A stretch of 64,000 bases of DNA from Glandiceps talaboti. Lineage: Eukaryota > Hemichordata > Enteropneusta > Spengelidae. The stretch spans positions 3,323,998 through 3,387,997 of the forward strand of contig NC_135560.1 of NCBI RefSeq assembly GCF_964340395.1, read 5' to 3'. The position numbers and the translations under genes are program-made. Below, one piece after another: positions 44,038-56,479 of the stretch; within the stretch, counting starts at the first letter, position 1, and each line of letters begins with the position of its first letter. The notes below the pieces were generated by a model. The model made no database searches. It was not told the origin of the DNA and saw nothing but the letters and a program-made list of their open reading frames with translations.

Positions 44038-44142
44038 TATTTATTTATTTATTTATATTTATTTATTTATTCATTCATTCATTCATTCATTTGTGTATGT
44101 ATGTATGTATGTGTGTATGTATGTATGTATGTATGTATGTAG
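44038..44142. repeat. (ATTT)n (ATTC)n (TATG)n compound repeat
   Basis: Three tetranucleotide blocks follow in order, with a short GTGTATG interruption. A TG-rich microsatellite with a GAG interruption lies nearby at 44399-44440. Confidence 0.92.
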
Positions 44143-44398
44143 AAAGAAATGCATAAGGAACTTGTGAGACAGTCCGAATAAATAGATGTAAAATCCGATG
44201 TTTCGAATAAAAATTCTTTTTCAAGGTATTTATAGGCAAGACATATTAGGTAAACACCTGAATATATCTGAATGTTATGGAACAGAACGACAACCACGCG
44301 TGATTAATGGTTATACATGTGAAAAGTTCTAATATTCGCATGCACCAAATAGAACCCAATAGAACACACCTGAAATATAAAATAAGCGTGATTACATA

Positions 44399-44440
44399 TG
44401 TATGTGTGTGTGTGTGAGTGTGTGTGTGTGTGTGTGTGTC
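44399..44440. repeat. (TG)n microsatellite
   Basis: About twenty TG dinucleotides with one GAG interruption and a TATGTATG lead-in. Confidence 0.9.
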
Positions 44441-44991
44441 CATACTTCAAGTTTAAGGCAATGATTGCATGGTTGAAAGGGGTTTAGATCAATGATGGAA
44501 TTTTTTATCAAAATATTTAAACTGCAAACCAAACTAGACAGATTAGTGTGACTGTGATGTTCTCGAGTAAGCTAGATAAAGAATTGTTTAAGGAAGCTAA
44601 TTCATGATAGGTAATTTAAAAAGTACGACAGTCACTGTGAACTCTTAGTTGTCTAGGATGTTCTATATGAGTTTTATATCGAGATGATAACTAATCTTTT
44701 ATGTAAATTAGAGAAAATATTGAATATTTGGTCAGAAGTCAAAAATTCAAAACAGATACATGTAGGTTGATTACAGAGGTGTTTGATAGCCTCAATACTG
44801 TCCACAGTGAGTAAAGATAGTATGACACTAGTGGAAGGGAGAAGTTACATCATACAATGTATGCAAGTTATTCCCCCAAGTCCACAGCAGAATACATAGT
44901 AAACTGTAACCACTTAATAATATATGCACAAAATCAATTGAAAAAAGTAAACAGAAATGAACATTAGAAAGGAAAAATCTATCAGATTTAT

Positions 44992-45125
44992 TAAGAGTTG
45001 GTAGTATACAATGTATATTAAGAGTTGGTAGTATATATTAAGAGTTGGTAGTATATGTTAAGAGTTGGTAGTATATGTTAATAAGAGTTGGTAGTACATG
45101 TATGTGTTAAGAGTTGGTAGTATGT
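44992..45125. repeat. Short tandem repeat, AAGAGTTGGTAGTATATGTT units
   Basis: AAGAGTTGGTAGTA recurs six times between 44992 and 45122 at 20-29-bp spacing. Linkers vary (TACAATGTATATT, TATGTT, CATGTATGTGTT). Confidence 0.85.
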
Positions 45126-45539
45126 ATCTAATTGATCATACTATAAATGTGAGTGAAATAATCCAAATTTGTTCCAAATTTGTTCAACATGATTAATAAG
45201 CTGTCTTCAAACTCTGCCTGAATGACCTTCACTGACCTTTCTTGTCCCCTAAGATATGACTTAGTATTGTTGGGTATGGATCACAAGTATTTGTCCCTCG
45301 GGGGATATGACAAGAGTTTCAAGACTTCAAATATATCATAATTTAAAGTATGTAGTAATGGAATAATATCAGGCTGTTTTGTGTCATCAGATAGTCTGAC
45401 TGACAAATATGCCACTGTTGTAAACATATATACATGTACTAGCATGTAGGTAGTCAAACTGATTGAAGCAACAGTATCACAAAATGTAACTGAAACTTAA
45501 TTGTTAAGTTTAGCCCACATTTTCTTGGTGTGTTACTTT

Positions 45540-46060
45540 TTTAGTCCCCAGAGTGGGTGGTATGTCAGTTATTATGTGTGATATAGAATCCCAGGGGTGG
45601 TACAGTTGTCAGCTCTGGTAGGAGTACATTTGTAGATCATGCTGGAAACCCCAGGCCCCATTATAGACCCACTTTGACTAAAAACAATACCCCATTTTAG
45701 ACCATTACAGGTTTTTAAAAGATGACAGTTTAGACCAAAATACATTTTCCTTAGGAGGCAACATTTTAGGGCAATTAATCAATTTAATGACAGTTATGAT
45801 TTGGTAAACTAAAGGACAATAGACCTCATTTTAGACCAAACAAAATTGAAAATAATGCAAAATGGACCCCATTTTAGTCTCCTCAGCTATAAAAAAAACA
45901 CACACTCCATTTTTGACCAAAGGGCTAGAAAATACATCCCAAAGGGCTTTACATACTTATACTAAAATAAGGGGAGTAGCCCCCCCCCCCCCCCCCACAA
46001 ATGTTTGTATTACCACACAGTGTGATTATTGTTGGGTATTATAAACCTTTCCCATTTCTT
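45540..46060. repeat. Dispersed-element fragment starting TTTAGTCCCC
   Basis: TTTTTTAGTCCCCAGAGTGG resembles the starts at 26007 and 59382. Downstream, phrases of the type CCCCATTTTAGACC recur five times at 45655-45880, a loose repeat. A run of 17 C follows at about 45980. Confidence 0.45.
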
Positions 46061-47017
46061 TGCTACAATGATGTTTTTTATTAGCCAAGCATCCATGGAT
46101 GGCATATATACGTATACCAAGTCAGATGCTCATACATTTTAAGATATAAATGTATTTTATTGTTCCACTATATTTATTTAAACATTGCTATTTTTATGGA
46201 ATGCATGACTCAGAAAATAAAACAGGACACTAAAAATGAGAATGGAATTAATATTTTAAATTGTGTTTATTTTGATGACTTATTTTATGATATGCCATAT
46301 ATTGTATTTATTTATTTTGATGATTCAAAGTCTGTTGATATAATTTGATTGGCTAGAGTTACGACAGCTAGTGTGATAAGTTCAAATTCCTGTGTCTTGT
46401 TCAAATTAAAAAAAGCCCAGTTACAATGTAGCTTGAGAGTGAATTCTATCTGGAATTGTATGAGCTGTCAAATTTTCTGCCTTGGCTGACCATACATGTA
46501 CATACATATATGGTATAGGGTGATAACAGAATGTTGTCCAAACAATGCACACTTTCGATATCACTCCCATTGACCTCAAAGTACTATATTCACAACATAC
46601 AATGTAGCTAACAAGCTTATTACATTCATTACATTCTATTTCACTCACAGTTGTTTCAATAAGTCAATCAGTACATGTTATATAAAAAAGACAAAAAAAA
46701 CCCCCAAACCTGGGGTAACCTAATTGATAGTCTCGCCAACACTCAACTCTACAGGATTCTACATACTCTGACTATTGTACATGTACCGGTAGTATTTTTG
46801 CTAAGTTCACAGAGTATCATCACATGAGCAGATAAAATGATGTAAATATAATTCTGCCTATATGTTCTTTTGATAAATGTCTCATTGCATCATAATTAGT
46901 ACATGTATAGTAGATTATCAAATACCTAAAATGGCATTCATTGATCATTTTTATTTCAAATTCCTTCAGATAATTATTCAAAAAATTGTCTGTATATGTA
47001 TGCTGTATTTTCTTTAG

Positions 47018-47112
47018 ACAGATATGGTGTTTGTACCATAATTAATCATATTGAAACTAATGCTAACAGCCAGTATATACTGACAACACAGTCTACATTT
47101 TTAAAGTTCAGA
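47018..47112 (+). CDS. Candidate exon 2 of the plus-strand gene at 40.6-63.6 kb
   Basis: A very good acceptor (GTATTTTCTTTAG) precedes an open frame reading RYGVCTIINHIETNANSQYI and LTTQSTFLKFR. Entry phase 1 fits the first exon. Leaving at AGA|GTGACC gives phase 0, which the exon at 50.73 kb requires, but that donor is weak (GTGTCA at 47125 is an alternative). The frame otherwise ends at TAA 47137. The acceptor and composition are convincing; the 3' boundary is not. Confidence 0.42.
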
Positions 47113-47299
47113 GTGACCTTCACTGTGTCAAAATAAAACTGAATCATTAATTAATAAAAGTAATTGAGATGACCACTACTGTATTCATTGAATACTTGTC
47201 AATTAACATCTATATTGTATATTTTCAACTCTCCCATTTAAACCTCTCAAGTGTTGACATTTGTTGTAATTCCTAACAGGTAAAAATGGTAATGTAACC

Positions 47300-47480
47300 T
47301 TTTTCTATATATTTTATGAGCTCCCTTCCCCTTATTGAGAGGCTACTACAAATTTTACAACATGGCAGCCATATTTGTAGTTAAAAAATCAATGTTTACT
47401 GCATACTAAGTAACTCAAAAACTGTAATACACAGACGTCCATTCAGGTGTCTACCCCCATATTATTCATCCACTACATCT
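47300..47480. repeat. Dispersed-element fragment (ATGGCAGCCATATTTGT)
   Basis: ACAACATGGCAGCCATATTTGTAG, TACTGCATACTAAGTAACTC and CATTCAGGTGTCTACCCCCA parallel phrases in the 59.4-60.1 kb element. This marks an old partial copy. Confidence 0.5.
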
Positions 47481-47493
47481 ATAACTTTGCTTA

Positions 47494-47612
47494 TGTTACA
47501 AGGGTAAGTGTTCACTTGCTGTGCATTCCCCTCTACATGTACATCTGTGTTTGCATTCCTTTGAATTAAATGTTACAAGGGTAAGTGTTCACTTGCTGTG
47601 CATTCACCCACT
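47494..47612. repeat. Direct duplication with TTACAAGGGTAAGTGTTCAC
   Basis: The phrase from TGTTACAAGGGTAAGTG to CTTGCTGTGCATTC occurs at about 47496 and again about 75 bp later. The embedded AAGG|GTAAGT looks like a donor, but no open exon precedes either copy. Confidence 0.7.
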
Positions 47613-48459
47613 ACATCTTTTCTTGAGCTGTGTTTGCAGCTGCTCCAAGATGTAGTTGTCTCTTACACATCTACTATAAATTTCTCATTTTTTGAAATAA
47701 ATGGAAATGCTACTGTTACTGTTAAACATTTGGGTAAAATCTGGTAGTAAACCTTAAGCCTTGCATGTGGGAACGTTACATTGCCATATACAAAATGTAC
47801 ATGTACAATGTATGTTTGGGATATATAATATATAATTATATATAAGCTGACACTTGGCTAGCAAACCAGAATGGAGTCTTGAGCAGTGTACCCTCTATGA
47901 AAGTCAATTTGATGTGTTACTAACACACAAAATTGCTCGTGACACACCAAAATTTGGTGTCTTAAATTACTACGTGGTGACTCACAAGAAATCCCAGTTT
48001 TATCCCCATCCCTTTAGTAACATGTAATTTGTAGACATTTTTGTCAGTCTGATATACTTACAATATTTATTTTTCTATTTTCATTCAGAGATAATATTAT
48101 TATCAAGTTCTAGATAATATAGAGAGAGGAACAAAATAGTTGGATAGTGAAATAGATACCACATCATAAAGTGTAACTTAAATATTACAATGATAGTATA
48201 CTTTCAAATGATAACAGTATAAAATTTGTGGTTGGTATTAAAAAAAAGAGGGTAAGATCTGTTATAAGATGCTTACATGTAATTTAGCTTAGATTTAATC
48301 TGAATGGACTATTGAATTTGATTGGTGGAATTTCCCAAAGCGTAATTAACAATAATAATGTCACAGTCCTACTTCTGATGAGTCATACATGTAGGATGTG
48401 AATGAGATTAGAAAATAAAGTCAAATCATCAATAATTGGACTTTTTGATGACTGGATCA

Positions 48460-49110
48460 AGTGATGGTTAGAAATTTAGCTGTGTTCATTTCATCAAGTG
48501 ATGGTTAGAAATTTAGCTGTGTTCATTTCATCTAGTGATGGTTAGAAATTTAGCTGTGTTCATTTCATCTACTGATGGTTAGAAATTTAGCTGTGTTCAT
48601 TTCATCAAGTGATGGTTAGAAATTTAGCTGTGTTCATCTAGTGATGGTTAGAAATTTAGCTGTGGTCATCTAGTGATGGTTAGAAATTTAGCTGTGTTCG
48701 TTTCGTCAAGTGATGGTTAGAAATTTAGCTGTGTTCGTTTCATCAAGTGATGGTTAGAAATTCAGCTGTGTTCATTTCATCTAGTGATGGTTAGAAATTT
48801 AGCTGTGTTCGTTTCATCAAGTGATGGTTAGAAATTCAGCTGTGTTCATTTCATCTAGTGATGGTTAGAAATTTAGCTGTGTTTGTTTCATCAAGTGATG
48901 GTTAGAAATTTAGCTGTGTTCGTTTCATCAAGTGATGGTTAGAAATTTAGCTGTGTTCGTTTCGTCAAGTGATGGTTAGAAATTTAGCTGTGTTCATTTC
49001 ATCTAGTGATGGTTAGAAATTTAGCTGTGTTCATTTCATCTAGTGATGGTTAGAAATTTAGCTGTGTTCATTTCATCTAGTGATGGTTAGAAATTTAGCT
49101 GTGTTCATCT
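48460..49110. repeat. Minisatellite, mainly 37-bp unit, 18 copies
   Basis: GATGGTTAGAAATTTAGCTG recurs 18 times from 48463 to about 49081. Most units are 36-38 bp with CATTTCATCTAGT or CGTTTCATCAAGT linkers; two are shortened to 29-34 bp by loss of the TTTCAT part. Variant order (ATTTCATC versus GTTTCATC) suggests block duplications. Confidence 0.95.
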
Positions 49111-50421
49111 ACATCTAACTACACTTTATGTTGACTCATGTGTAATAAACTACTAGAATGTTATATTGATTTTTTACATTTTTAATACAGGGTGTGTCTA
49201 CCACCTACACTAAATATCATCAATGAAAAATGTCTATTTTATTAGTTTTAATTACCTTCAAAAGTTTTTAATCAATTCCTTCACCACTTGGCAATCTATT
49301 TGTTTTAATTACATTGTACCATAAAAAGCAGGAAGTGTTCATGTACATAATCAATTCCTGTACTACTTGGCGTCAATGTATAGACCACTGAGTTGTGAGA
49401 AACAATTTCAGTGTGTCAACAAAAAAGAAAGAAAAAACAACTCTTGGTATGTATAAGTTGTTATGCTTTGAATCAAGTACAAATCACATTGTTCACTGTT
49501 ACAGTAATATCAAGTTCAAACTTTTAAGTCAATCTATACCCTGTATAAAATAAAAGACTCTGTACTTCCATGTACTTGCTACAGACAATTTGTGTGTGTA
49601 AAGAAAATTTACATTTAACTTGGAGTTAAGTTTTTGTGTTTTTTGAATCTGGTCCAAAAAACATTGTGTATAGACATAAGGTTTTATCAACATCTTCAAT
49701 GGTATAGTGCATAAGAACACTGTCGGAGAATTTATATATATATATTTTTTTAAATATTCCCCTCCCCCCAAAAAAAAATAAAATAAAAAAAAATCTATAT
49801 GTATGTTGTATACCTATAGGAGACTAGTATACTTAAAATAGCTTTTTTAGCTAGCTCAAAAACAGTGTGTGGTCATTAATATTTTATACTGTGAATGAAT
49901 TAATATTCTAATAGATTCAATTGTATTATTCTTAGTGGAACAAAGGATAAATATAGCTTTGAAAGAAGCAGAACACATTAATAGATGAAGGAAATAAAAT
50001 ATTGACTGATAGACATTGTGTGCTACTCACAATCACAGGTAACAACTGTTAGTATCTTATACATAGCAATTAGGAACTAACTAAGATACAAGCATTTACT
50101 GTTGCCTAGCTACCAAAGAGTTCCAGACAAAAACTATTTTAACAGGCTCATTGATGCATTTCCTGTGTAGTTATCAAGAATTTATTGATTACATGGCTTT
50201 CAAGAAAGTTAATAGGAGTACTGCTGATCATTCACCTTGTGCCATTCCTCTGATGTAGAAGGCAATTTTAGTGTTTTGTTCTTCAAAAGTGTAATACAAT
50301 TGTATTTGTGTATATTGGCAGGTTTATACTACATTTCATTCATACTAGTTTTGAAATATGACATAGTTTTGTCTCTCATCTTGCAAATTAAGATGACCAT
50401 GATTGAGTTAAATAATGATTG

Positions 50422-50545
50422 TTGGATAATAAATATATAGACTTTTTTTAGTAAAATACTTAGAACTATATATGATGTAAATCATTGGATAATAAATATA
50501 TAGACTTTTTTTAGTAAAATACTTAGAACTGTATATGATGGTACA
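50422..50545. repeat. 63-bp tandem duplication
   Basis: TTGGATAATAAATATATAGA through CTTAGAACT(A/G)TATATGATG occurs at 50422 and again at 50485. Confidence 0.85.
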
Positions 50546-50725
50546 CATCATGGATTGGTTATGGAGGATTTTCAAAATGTGTTTAACATTATAAAGTAAG
50601 AGTTGAGTGATTTTCCTTTCACTTCTAGTTACCATCAGTTGTTGAAAGTTATTGATCACTTTGTTATTGATCCATTGATTTATTCTGTAAAAATGACTTG
50701 TTTATCTATAGTTTTATAAATGTAG

Positions 50726-50772
50726 GTGATGGTTGATGTTACAGAATTTCCACCAAATGAATCATACTTTAT
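50726..50772 (+). CDS. Coding exon of the plus-strand gene
   Basis: Acceptor AAATGTAG and donor TTTAT|GTAAGA bound 47 nt reading VMVDVTEFPPNESYF plus two bases. An in-frame TAG directly before the exon fixes the acceptor. Exit phase 2 matches the entry of the exon at 55335, and the codon formed across the junction is isoleucine. The peptide is protein-like and not repetitive. Confidence 0.62.
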
Positions 50773-51066
50773 GTAAGATGATATGAAACCAATATGATAT
50801 ATCACCAAATATAAATCTATAGTGACAGGGCAGGTGTGTTATTTTATTAAATGAGTTACTACATGTTCATGTATAAATCAACATTGTAGTTGCAGGCTAT
50901 CAATCTTATTGAATGTAAATGTGTGTTCATAACATTTTATTTAATATTAATATGGTTTTTATCAAATGCTGGAAATGAGAAAACAATACCCCAAGGCTGC
51001 CTGTTGTCCCTCTTAGTTGAAATCTGTAGATACTTGCTAGGTGGCTGATGGAATTGTGTGTGCTAG

Positions 51067-51464
51067 TAGTCTTGGTCCTGACTGGCTCCGTATTATGTAC
51101 TCAATGTACTCCATTTACTATCCCTAGTCTAGTCCAGTTCCCAACGAAAGGTGTCAAGTGTGTTTGAACCCCATGGTAACTGACGGACGAATGGCGCACA
51201 ACAGTAGTAATCCATCACAAATTGACATACTTGTACTGTCGTCAGCAAACGTCTTTGACCTTTCTCATGTTTGTAGGATGACTCCTCCCTCCAGTCTGTT
51301 TAAACTAAAATCACATGGGGACACGAGGATGTCATCATGTTATAATGAAGTATGCTACAGGAAGAAGCACAAAAATATGTGCGATCATCGGGACCTGGAC
51401 TAGACTGGGATTGTAAATGGAGTACATTGAGTGTGTAATACGGTGCCAGTCAGGACCTAGACTA
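51067..51464. mobile_element. 398-bp Mutator-like miniature element
   Basis: Left end TAGTCTTGGTCCTGACTGGC and inverted right end TAGTCTAGGTCCTGACTGGC start terminal repeats of about 80-85 bp. These include CAATGTACTCCATTTAC and TCTAGTCCAG. The element is flanked by identical GTGTGCTAG at 51058-51066 and 51465-51473. The 9-bp duplication fits Mutator-like transposons. The interior includes AATGGCGCACAACAGTAG and an 81-codon frame of no evident merit. It is non-autonomous and lies in an intron of the plus-strand gene. Confidence 0.9.
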
Positions 51465-51479
51465 GTGTGCTAGCTGATC

Positions 51480-51745
51480 GACTAATAGTAATATGGGATT
51501 ATGTGTGCTAGGTGACATATGCTGATGTGGGATTATGTATGCTAGGTGACTGATAATGATATGGGGTTATGTGTGCATATAGGTGTGCTGATATGGGATT
51601 ACGTGTGCTATGTATGTAACTGGTATGAGATTATGTGTGTTAGGTGGCTGATACATGTGGGATTATGTGTACTGGTGGCTGATATGTAATGTAAATGTGT
51701 ATTATGTGGCTGAAATGTAATGTAAATGTGTGCTAGGTGACTGGT
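51480..51745. repeat. Degenerate tandem repeat, GGGATTATGTGTGCTAGGTG type
   Basis: About seven irregular units of roughly 35-40 bp (ATATGGGATTATGTGTGCTAG, GGTGACTGATAATG) follow the miniature element. The element's target GTGTGCTAG is itself part of this unit, so it inserted into or next to the array. Confidence 0.7.
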
Positions 51746-52424
51746 AATTTGTGATCAGTTGATGGAACACTGTGAGGGAGTCATTGGTATACGGTTCAAT
51801 GTAACATTTAAAGTCAGCCACTGGCCTTTGCACTCATGATGTGTTTTAATGCTGCAAGTTCTTTCGCCATGCTTGAGAACGTATGGATGCAGAAAATACA
51901 TACTGCCTGAAGCACTTTCGCAAATACATGTACCACAAGTATGCCACATCGGCACTCATGCATCATTGGGTTGTGCCACATATTTTCTGGCTAGTAAGCT
52001 TTATTCCTTTGTGTATATAGTACATGTAATATAATATTTCTTTTGTACTTTTCAATGAAGTTGTCAGTGTACAACTTTTTGCCTAATGAATTTATTCCTG
52101 ATGTATTTCTTTCAGTACCAATTCCAAAAATACTTTATCGTACACTGTACACTTTGGGTTAATCTTTGAGTAAACCCTGTACACTACCAAGGGTATGTGG
52201 AGAATGTAAGAAGTATTACATGTGATAACCAAACATTGATACATTGAATAATTTGACTGTTCAAATTGTAATTGAACACCGGTCACATAACATTTAATTT
52301 AGTGAAGGATGGATAGACTTTGGAATTGTAATAGACAGATCATCACAAATAATTTGACAGCTACTAGGTCACATAACGGTCTAACAACCACTTACAATGG
52401 TATTCAGACATATAAAATAAAAGT

Positions 52425-52575
52425 GTTAGGGTTCCAAGTCATGTAAATATTCAAAGTGTTAGGGTTCCAAGTCATGTAAATATTCAAAGTGTTAGGGTTC
52501 CAAGTCATATAAATATTCAAAGTGTTCGGGTTCCAGGTCATATAAATATTCAAAGTGTCAGGGTTCCAAGTCATA
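52425..52575. repeat. Minisatellite, 33-bp unit, about five copies
   Basis: AGTGTTAGGGTTCCAAGTCA followed by TGTAAATATTCAA repeats at 33-bp spacing, with GTTCGGG and GTCAGGG variants in the last units. The 33-bp period leaves a repetitive minus-strand frame that is not a gene. Confidence 0.9.
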
Positions 52576-52762
52576 TTATGTAAGTTTGAAATTATGATAT
52601 TATCAACAATCATAGATCACATAATGTAGATTGCCAAACTAGATGTACATGTACAGTACTTACTATATATCTACAGTACCTTTTGTGGATTGACCCATAT
52701 TGAACAGTACATGTATGTAACAGGTTTTGGAGTTACATGTAAGTGATGTGTTCTAAAGCATT

Positions 52763-52763
52763 G

Positions 52764-52823
<60 letters not shown>
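52763..52823. repeat. (TTGA)n microsatellite
   Basis: About fourteen TTGA/TGAT tetranucleotides run without a break, ending TTGGTTGAAG. Confidence 0.95.
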
Positions 52824-52827
<4 letters not shown>

Positions 52828-53879
52828 AGTACGACACTGGGAATATTGCAGAATATGGTAAAATATTTCACATTTAGAAATAAATATTCATGAGTAATGA
52901 CGTCATGATGATCATATGTTCTGCAGTGCTAGCATGTTCACCGTGTATCTAATGTTGATTGGTGATTAATTTATAAATTATGTATGTTCTACATGTAACT
53001 TCTAACCTGACTTGTGAATGAATGTCAATGTGACTTAAGTTAATATTCCTGTTTATAGGGCCATTCCCTTGAAGCAACAGTATTTTCTGACCATATATAA
53101 GGAGACTCCAACAGGTGGACATAGTGTGAACAGCAAGCATTGAGAGAGTCTTCAAAAAACCTACATGTACATGTATGTAAAAATTACTAGTCTCATTTAA
53201 AACCAATAGGATAACCAACATTTGAAGAAGTTAAAAAGTATAAAGTAAGAGTGAGGAAAGATTAGTTGGAAATTGTCAATTTAGTGCTGATATACAGGTA
53301 CCACACTGAGTACAGTAGTATATTGGGGTGCCATGAACGCAGTCTCAGAGTTCCGAAGTCCTATGCCCAGAGAACAGTGTGCTAAAAGGTTGCATTTATT
53401 AGCATTCAGCCCAGGTTCAGTTCCTTGTAAAATCAAGAAAAGTATAATAATTGTAAAAAACACTCCAATAACTACAGTTTGTGAATGAAATTAAGTTTAT
53501 CTTGAGTGAACTCGCATGAATCGGCCAATCTCGGCTTGTTGTACCCTTATATGTACTTGTAATTTATATGGCTGTTGCTACAAACTGGGGATTGTATCTG
53601 ACAGTACACCTCAGCACAATTGAAATCCATGCTCATACATGTACAAACGCTATTTGATACTTCCAGGCATGATTTATAAGTCATTATTTTCTGTTCATAT
53701 CATTCCTATCTTGTCCATAGGATGACAAAATTAAATTGCATCAACAAGAATCGAACTTGTCCATGTCAATTTTCAGTGTACGTACATGTATCTTGCTAAG
53801 GGATTGTCGCATGAGGCAATCTGGTTGGTCGTAGTGTTGATGTACAAAGCCACAGGGATAAATGCAGTTATCTATCTTG

Positions 53880-54790
53880 ACAGTGGTTTAAACATGCTAT
53901 AGGGCTAGGAGGTACAACCAGCTAATGATCTCTATCTCAACGACACTGTAAACAGGCTATAGGGCTAGGAGGTACAACCAGCTAATGATCTCTATCTCAA
54001 CAACGCTGTAAACAGGCTATAGGGCTAGGAGGTACAACCAGCTAATGATTTCTATCTCAACAATGCTGTAAACAGGCTATAGGACTAGGAGATACATTTG
54101 TATGACCAGCTAATGATCTCAACAGTGGTGTAAACAGCTACATGTAGGCTATAGGGCTAGGAGGTACAACCAGCTAATGATGTATCTCAACAGTGCAGTG
54201 AACAGACTATAGGGCTAGGAGGTACAACCAGCTAATGATGTATCTCAACAGTGGTGTAAACAGGCTATAGGGCTAGGAGGTACAACCAGCTAATGATGTA
54301 TCTCAACAGTGCAGTAAACAGACTATAGGGCTAGGAGGTACAACCAGCTAATGATGTATCTCAAAAGTGGTGTAAACAGGCTATAGGGCTATAGGAGGTA
54401 CAACCAGCTAATGATGTATCTCAACAGTGGTGTAAACAGGCTATAGGGCTAGGAGGTACAACCAGCTAATGATGTATCTCAACAGTGGTGTAAACAGACT
54501 ATAGGGCTAGGAGGTACAACCAGCTAATATGGTGTATCTCAACAGTGGTGTAAACAGGCTATAGGGCTATAGGAGGTACAACTAGCTAATGATGTATCTC
54601 AACAGTGCAGTAAACAGGCTATAGGGCTAGGAGGTACAACCAGCTAATGATGTATCTCAACAGTGCAGTAAACAGGCTATAGGGCTAGGAGGTACAACCA
54701 GCTAATGATGTATCTCAACAGTGGTGTAAACAGGCTATAGGGTACATGTAGGAGATATGACCAGCTAATGATTGATGTATCGATCCCAAC
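53880..54790. repeat. Minisatellite, ~58-bp unit, about 16 copies
   Basis: CTATAGGGCTAGGAGGTACA plus ACCAGCTAATGATGTATCTCAACAGTG(G/C) recurs at 55-62 bp spacing. Units alternate between CAGTGGTGTAAACAGGC and CAGTGCAGTAAACAGAC. The left-most three units have a longer TCTCTATCTCAACGACACTG linker. Stop codons occur in all frames. Confidence 0.94.
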
Positions 54791-55334
54791 TGCGCTATGT
54801 ATGGGAAATTACTTCAATTTTAAATGATTATATTTTAATGGTATCAACTTTTGTAATCAAACTTTTAATTAATAGTAAGTATGACTCTGATCATTTTGCA
54901 TGGAGGAGCTTCAATTTGTATCAAATAAAATCCCTCTGACATCAATCAGTTGGTAATATTGGTTTGAATGCAATTATCTGGAAGTTGACAGGGAGATACA
55001 TGTAGCTGCCATAACATTATCATGATGGAATCAATGTCAGTAGAGGACACACAAGGTTATAGAAGTGAAAGAAAGTTCAAGTTCAAATCCCCAGCTATCC
55101 ATTAATACAGAATGTAGGCATTCCAATCCTCATTTGCTGGAATAGAATAATACATATACTCCCTAGCCATGTCATACAAAATCACAATCAACACTATGAC
55201 TTTCGTTCCATGGACTACACAAGCCATTCATCAGATATGCATGAGAATAAATAAAGGCAAGTCAATGTTCTTGTTTTAATTTGACCCTCTAAGTAAAAGT
55301 AAAATATACTATTTATTGTACTGTGAATCTCTAG

Positions 55335-55453
55335 TTGGCATGAAAGTGATGATCAGGTCATGGCCGTGACCCTGGAATATGGAAATAAGCCAGCTTGGAA
55401 GCTGTCACACTTCAGTGGTGATTTGATTGACAATATTCCATTTGAAGCAATTG
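55335..55453 (+). CDS. Best-supported coding exon of the plus-strand gene
   Basis: Acceptor TGAATCTCTAG and donor ATTG|GTACAT bound 119 nt. In the phase set by the exon at 50726 it reads WHESDDQVMAVTLEYGNKPA and WKLSHFSGDLIDNIPFEAI. All other frames contain stops. The peptide mixes acidic, aromatic and beta-prone residues like a globular domain. Exit phase is 1, fitting either the exon at 61946 or that at 62881. I do not recognise the family. Confidence 0.75.
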
Positions 55454-56479
55454 GTACATTTGTACATGTAAATCATATATGGTGACTCTGAGTGCAGTCT
55501 TTGTATAGTGCAATTTTGGCAGAGCTGTATGTCATTTCCATCAGCTGTCAAGTCGTGGATACTAATTTCAATTTCCATTTATCTTTCTCCACGTCAACAA
55601 AATTTAGAAAGAATTGTGCCCACAAGAAATTTAATTGTGCAAAAGTAGGAACTTTTGGCCCTACTTTATTTGATTTATGATTTGATGTTTATTCAGTGTT
55701 GTAAAAAGTGGAACGACCTTATTTCCATGGAGTCAGTTTTCATGATTTTAGGAGAAAAATTCTTGGAAGTCTAGATACATTAAGTTCCAGTAGAAATTCA
55801 GTACAAAACTGCATGGCTCGAATCTTCACTAGTTTTGCACTGGAATTGGCTTTTTTAAGAATTTTGAACTAAATGATATTTAGATGCATACTTTCAGACA
55901 TTTAAAAAAAAATTTAAAACGTAAGAAAATAACCACAATGGATAACAACAGCAAAAATCTAATTAAAGAGATTTAATGTGAAACATTTCACAGTGGGGTT
56001 TTTTCCACAGTATTTAATCATATAAAAAAATTGTGTTATAAAACTAGTAGAGTAGAAGTAATGTCTACTATAGATTTATAGCTTGCATTAATGCATGCTG
56101 TAATATATTATTATCAGCTGTTGCATACAAACTCACCTTTTGACCCTAAATTGACCCAATGATGTTGTAAAGTACATTGAAAAAAATATAGGTAAAGGTA
56201 AGGTCCAGCAGACATGATACATATATACAAGATAGATGTGTGATTATTCCAGAATACCTACATTTGTAACTCATCCTAATATTTCACCATGTTATTTGAG
56301 ATAGAAAAATATCTTAAGTGATGTGAAATGTGAAAATTAGAAATTCCGATAAATACTATGGATATGTCATGACACCCCCCCCCCCCCCATAAAAATGTCA
56401 ATACTGATCCTAAATCAATTTCGAAGGTGTACAATCAAAAGCTGAGAGTTTTGTTTGGCTTCTTACTATTAGTCTACAT

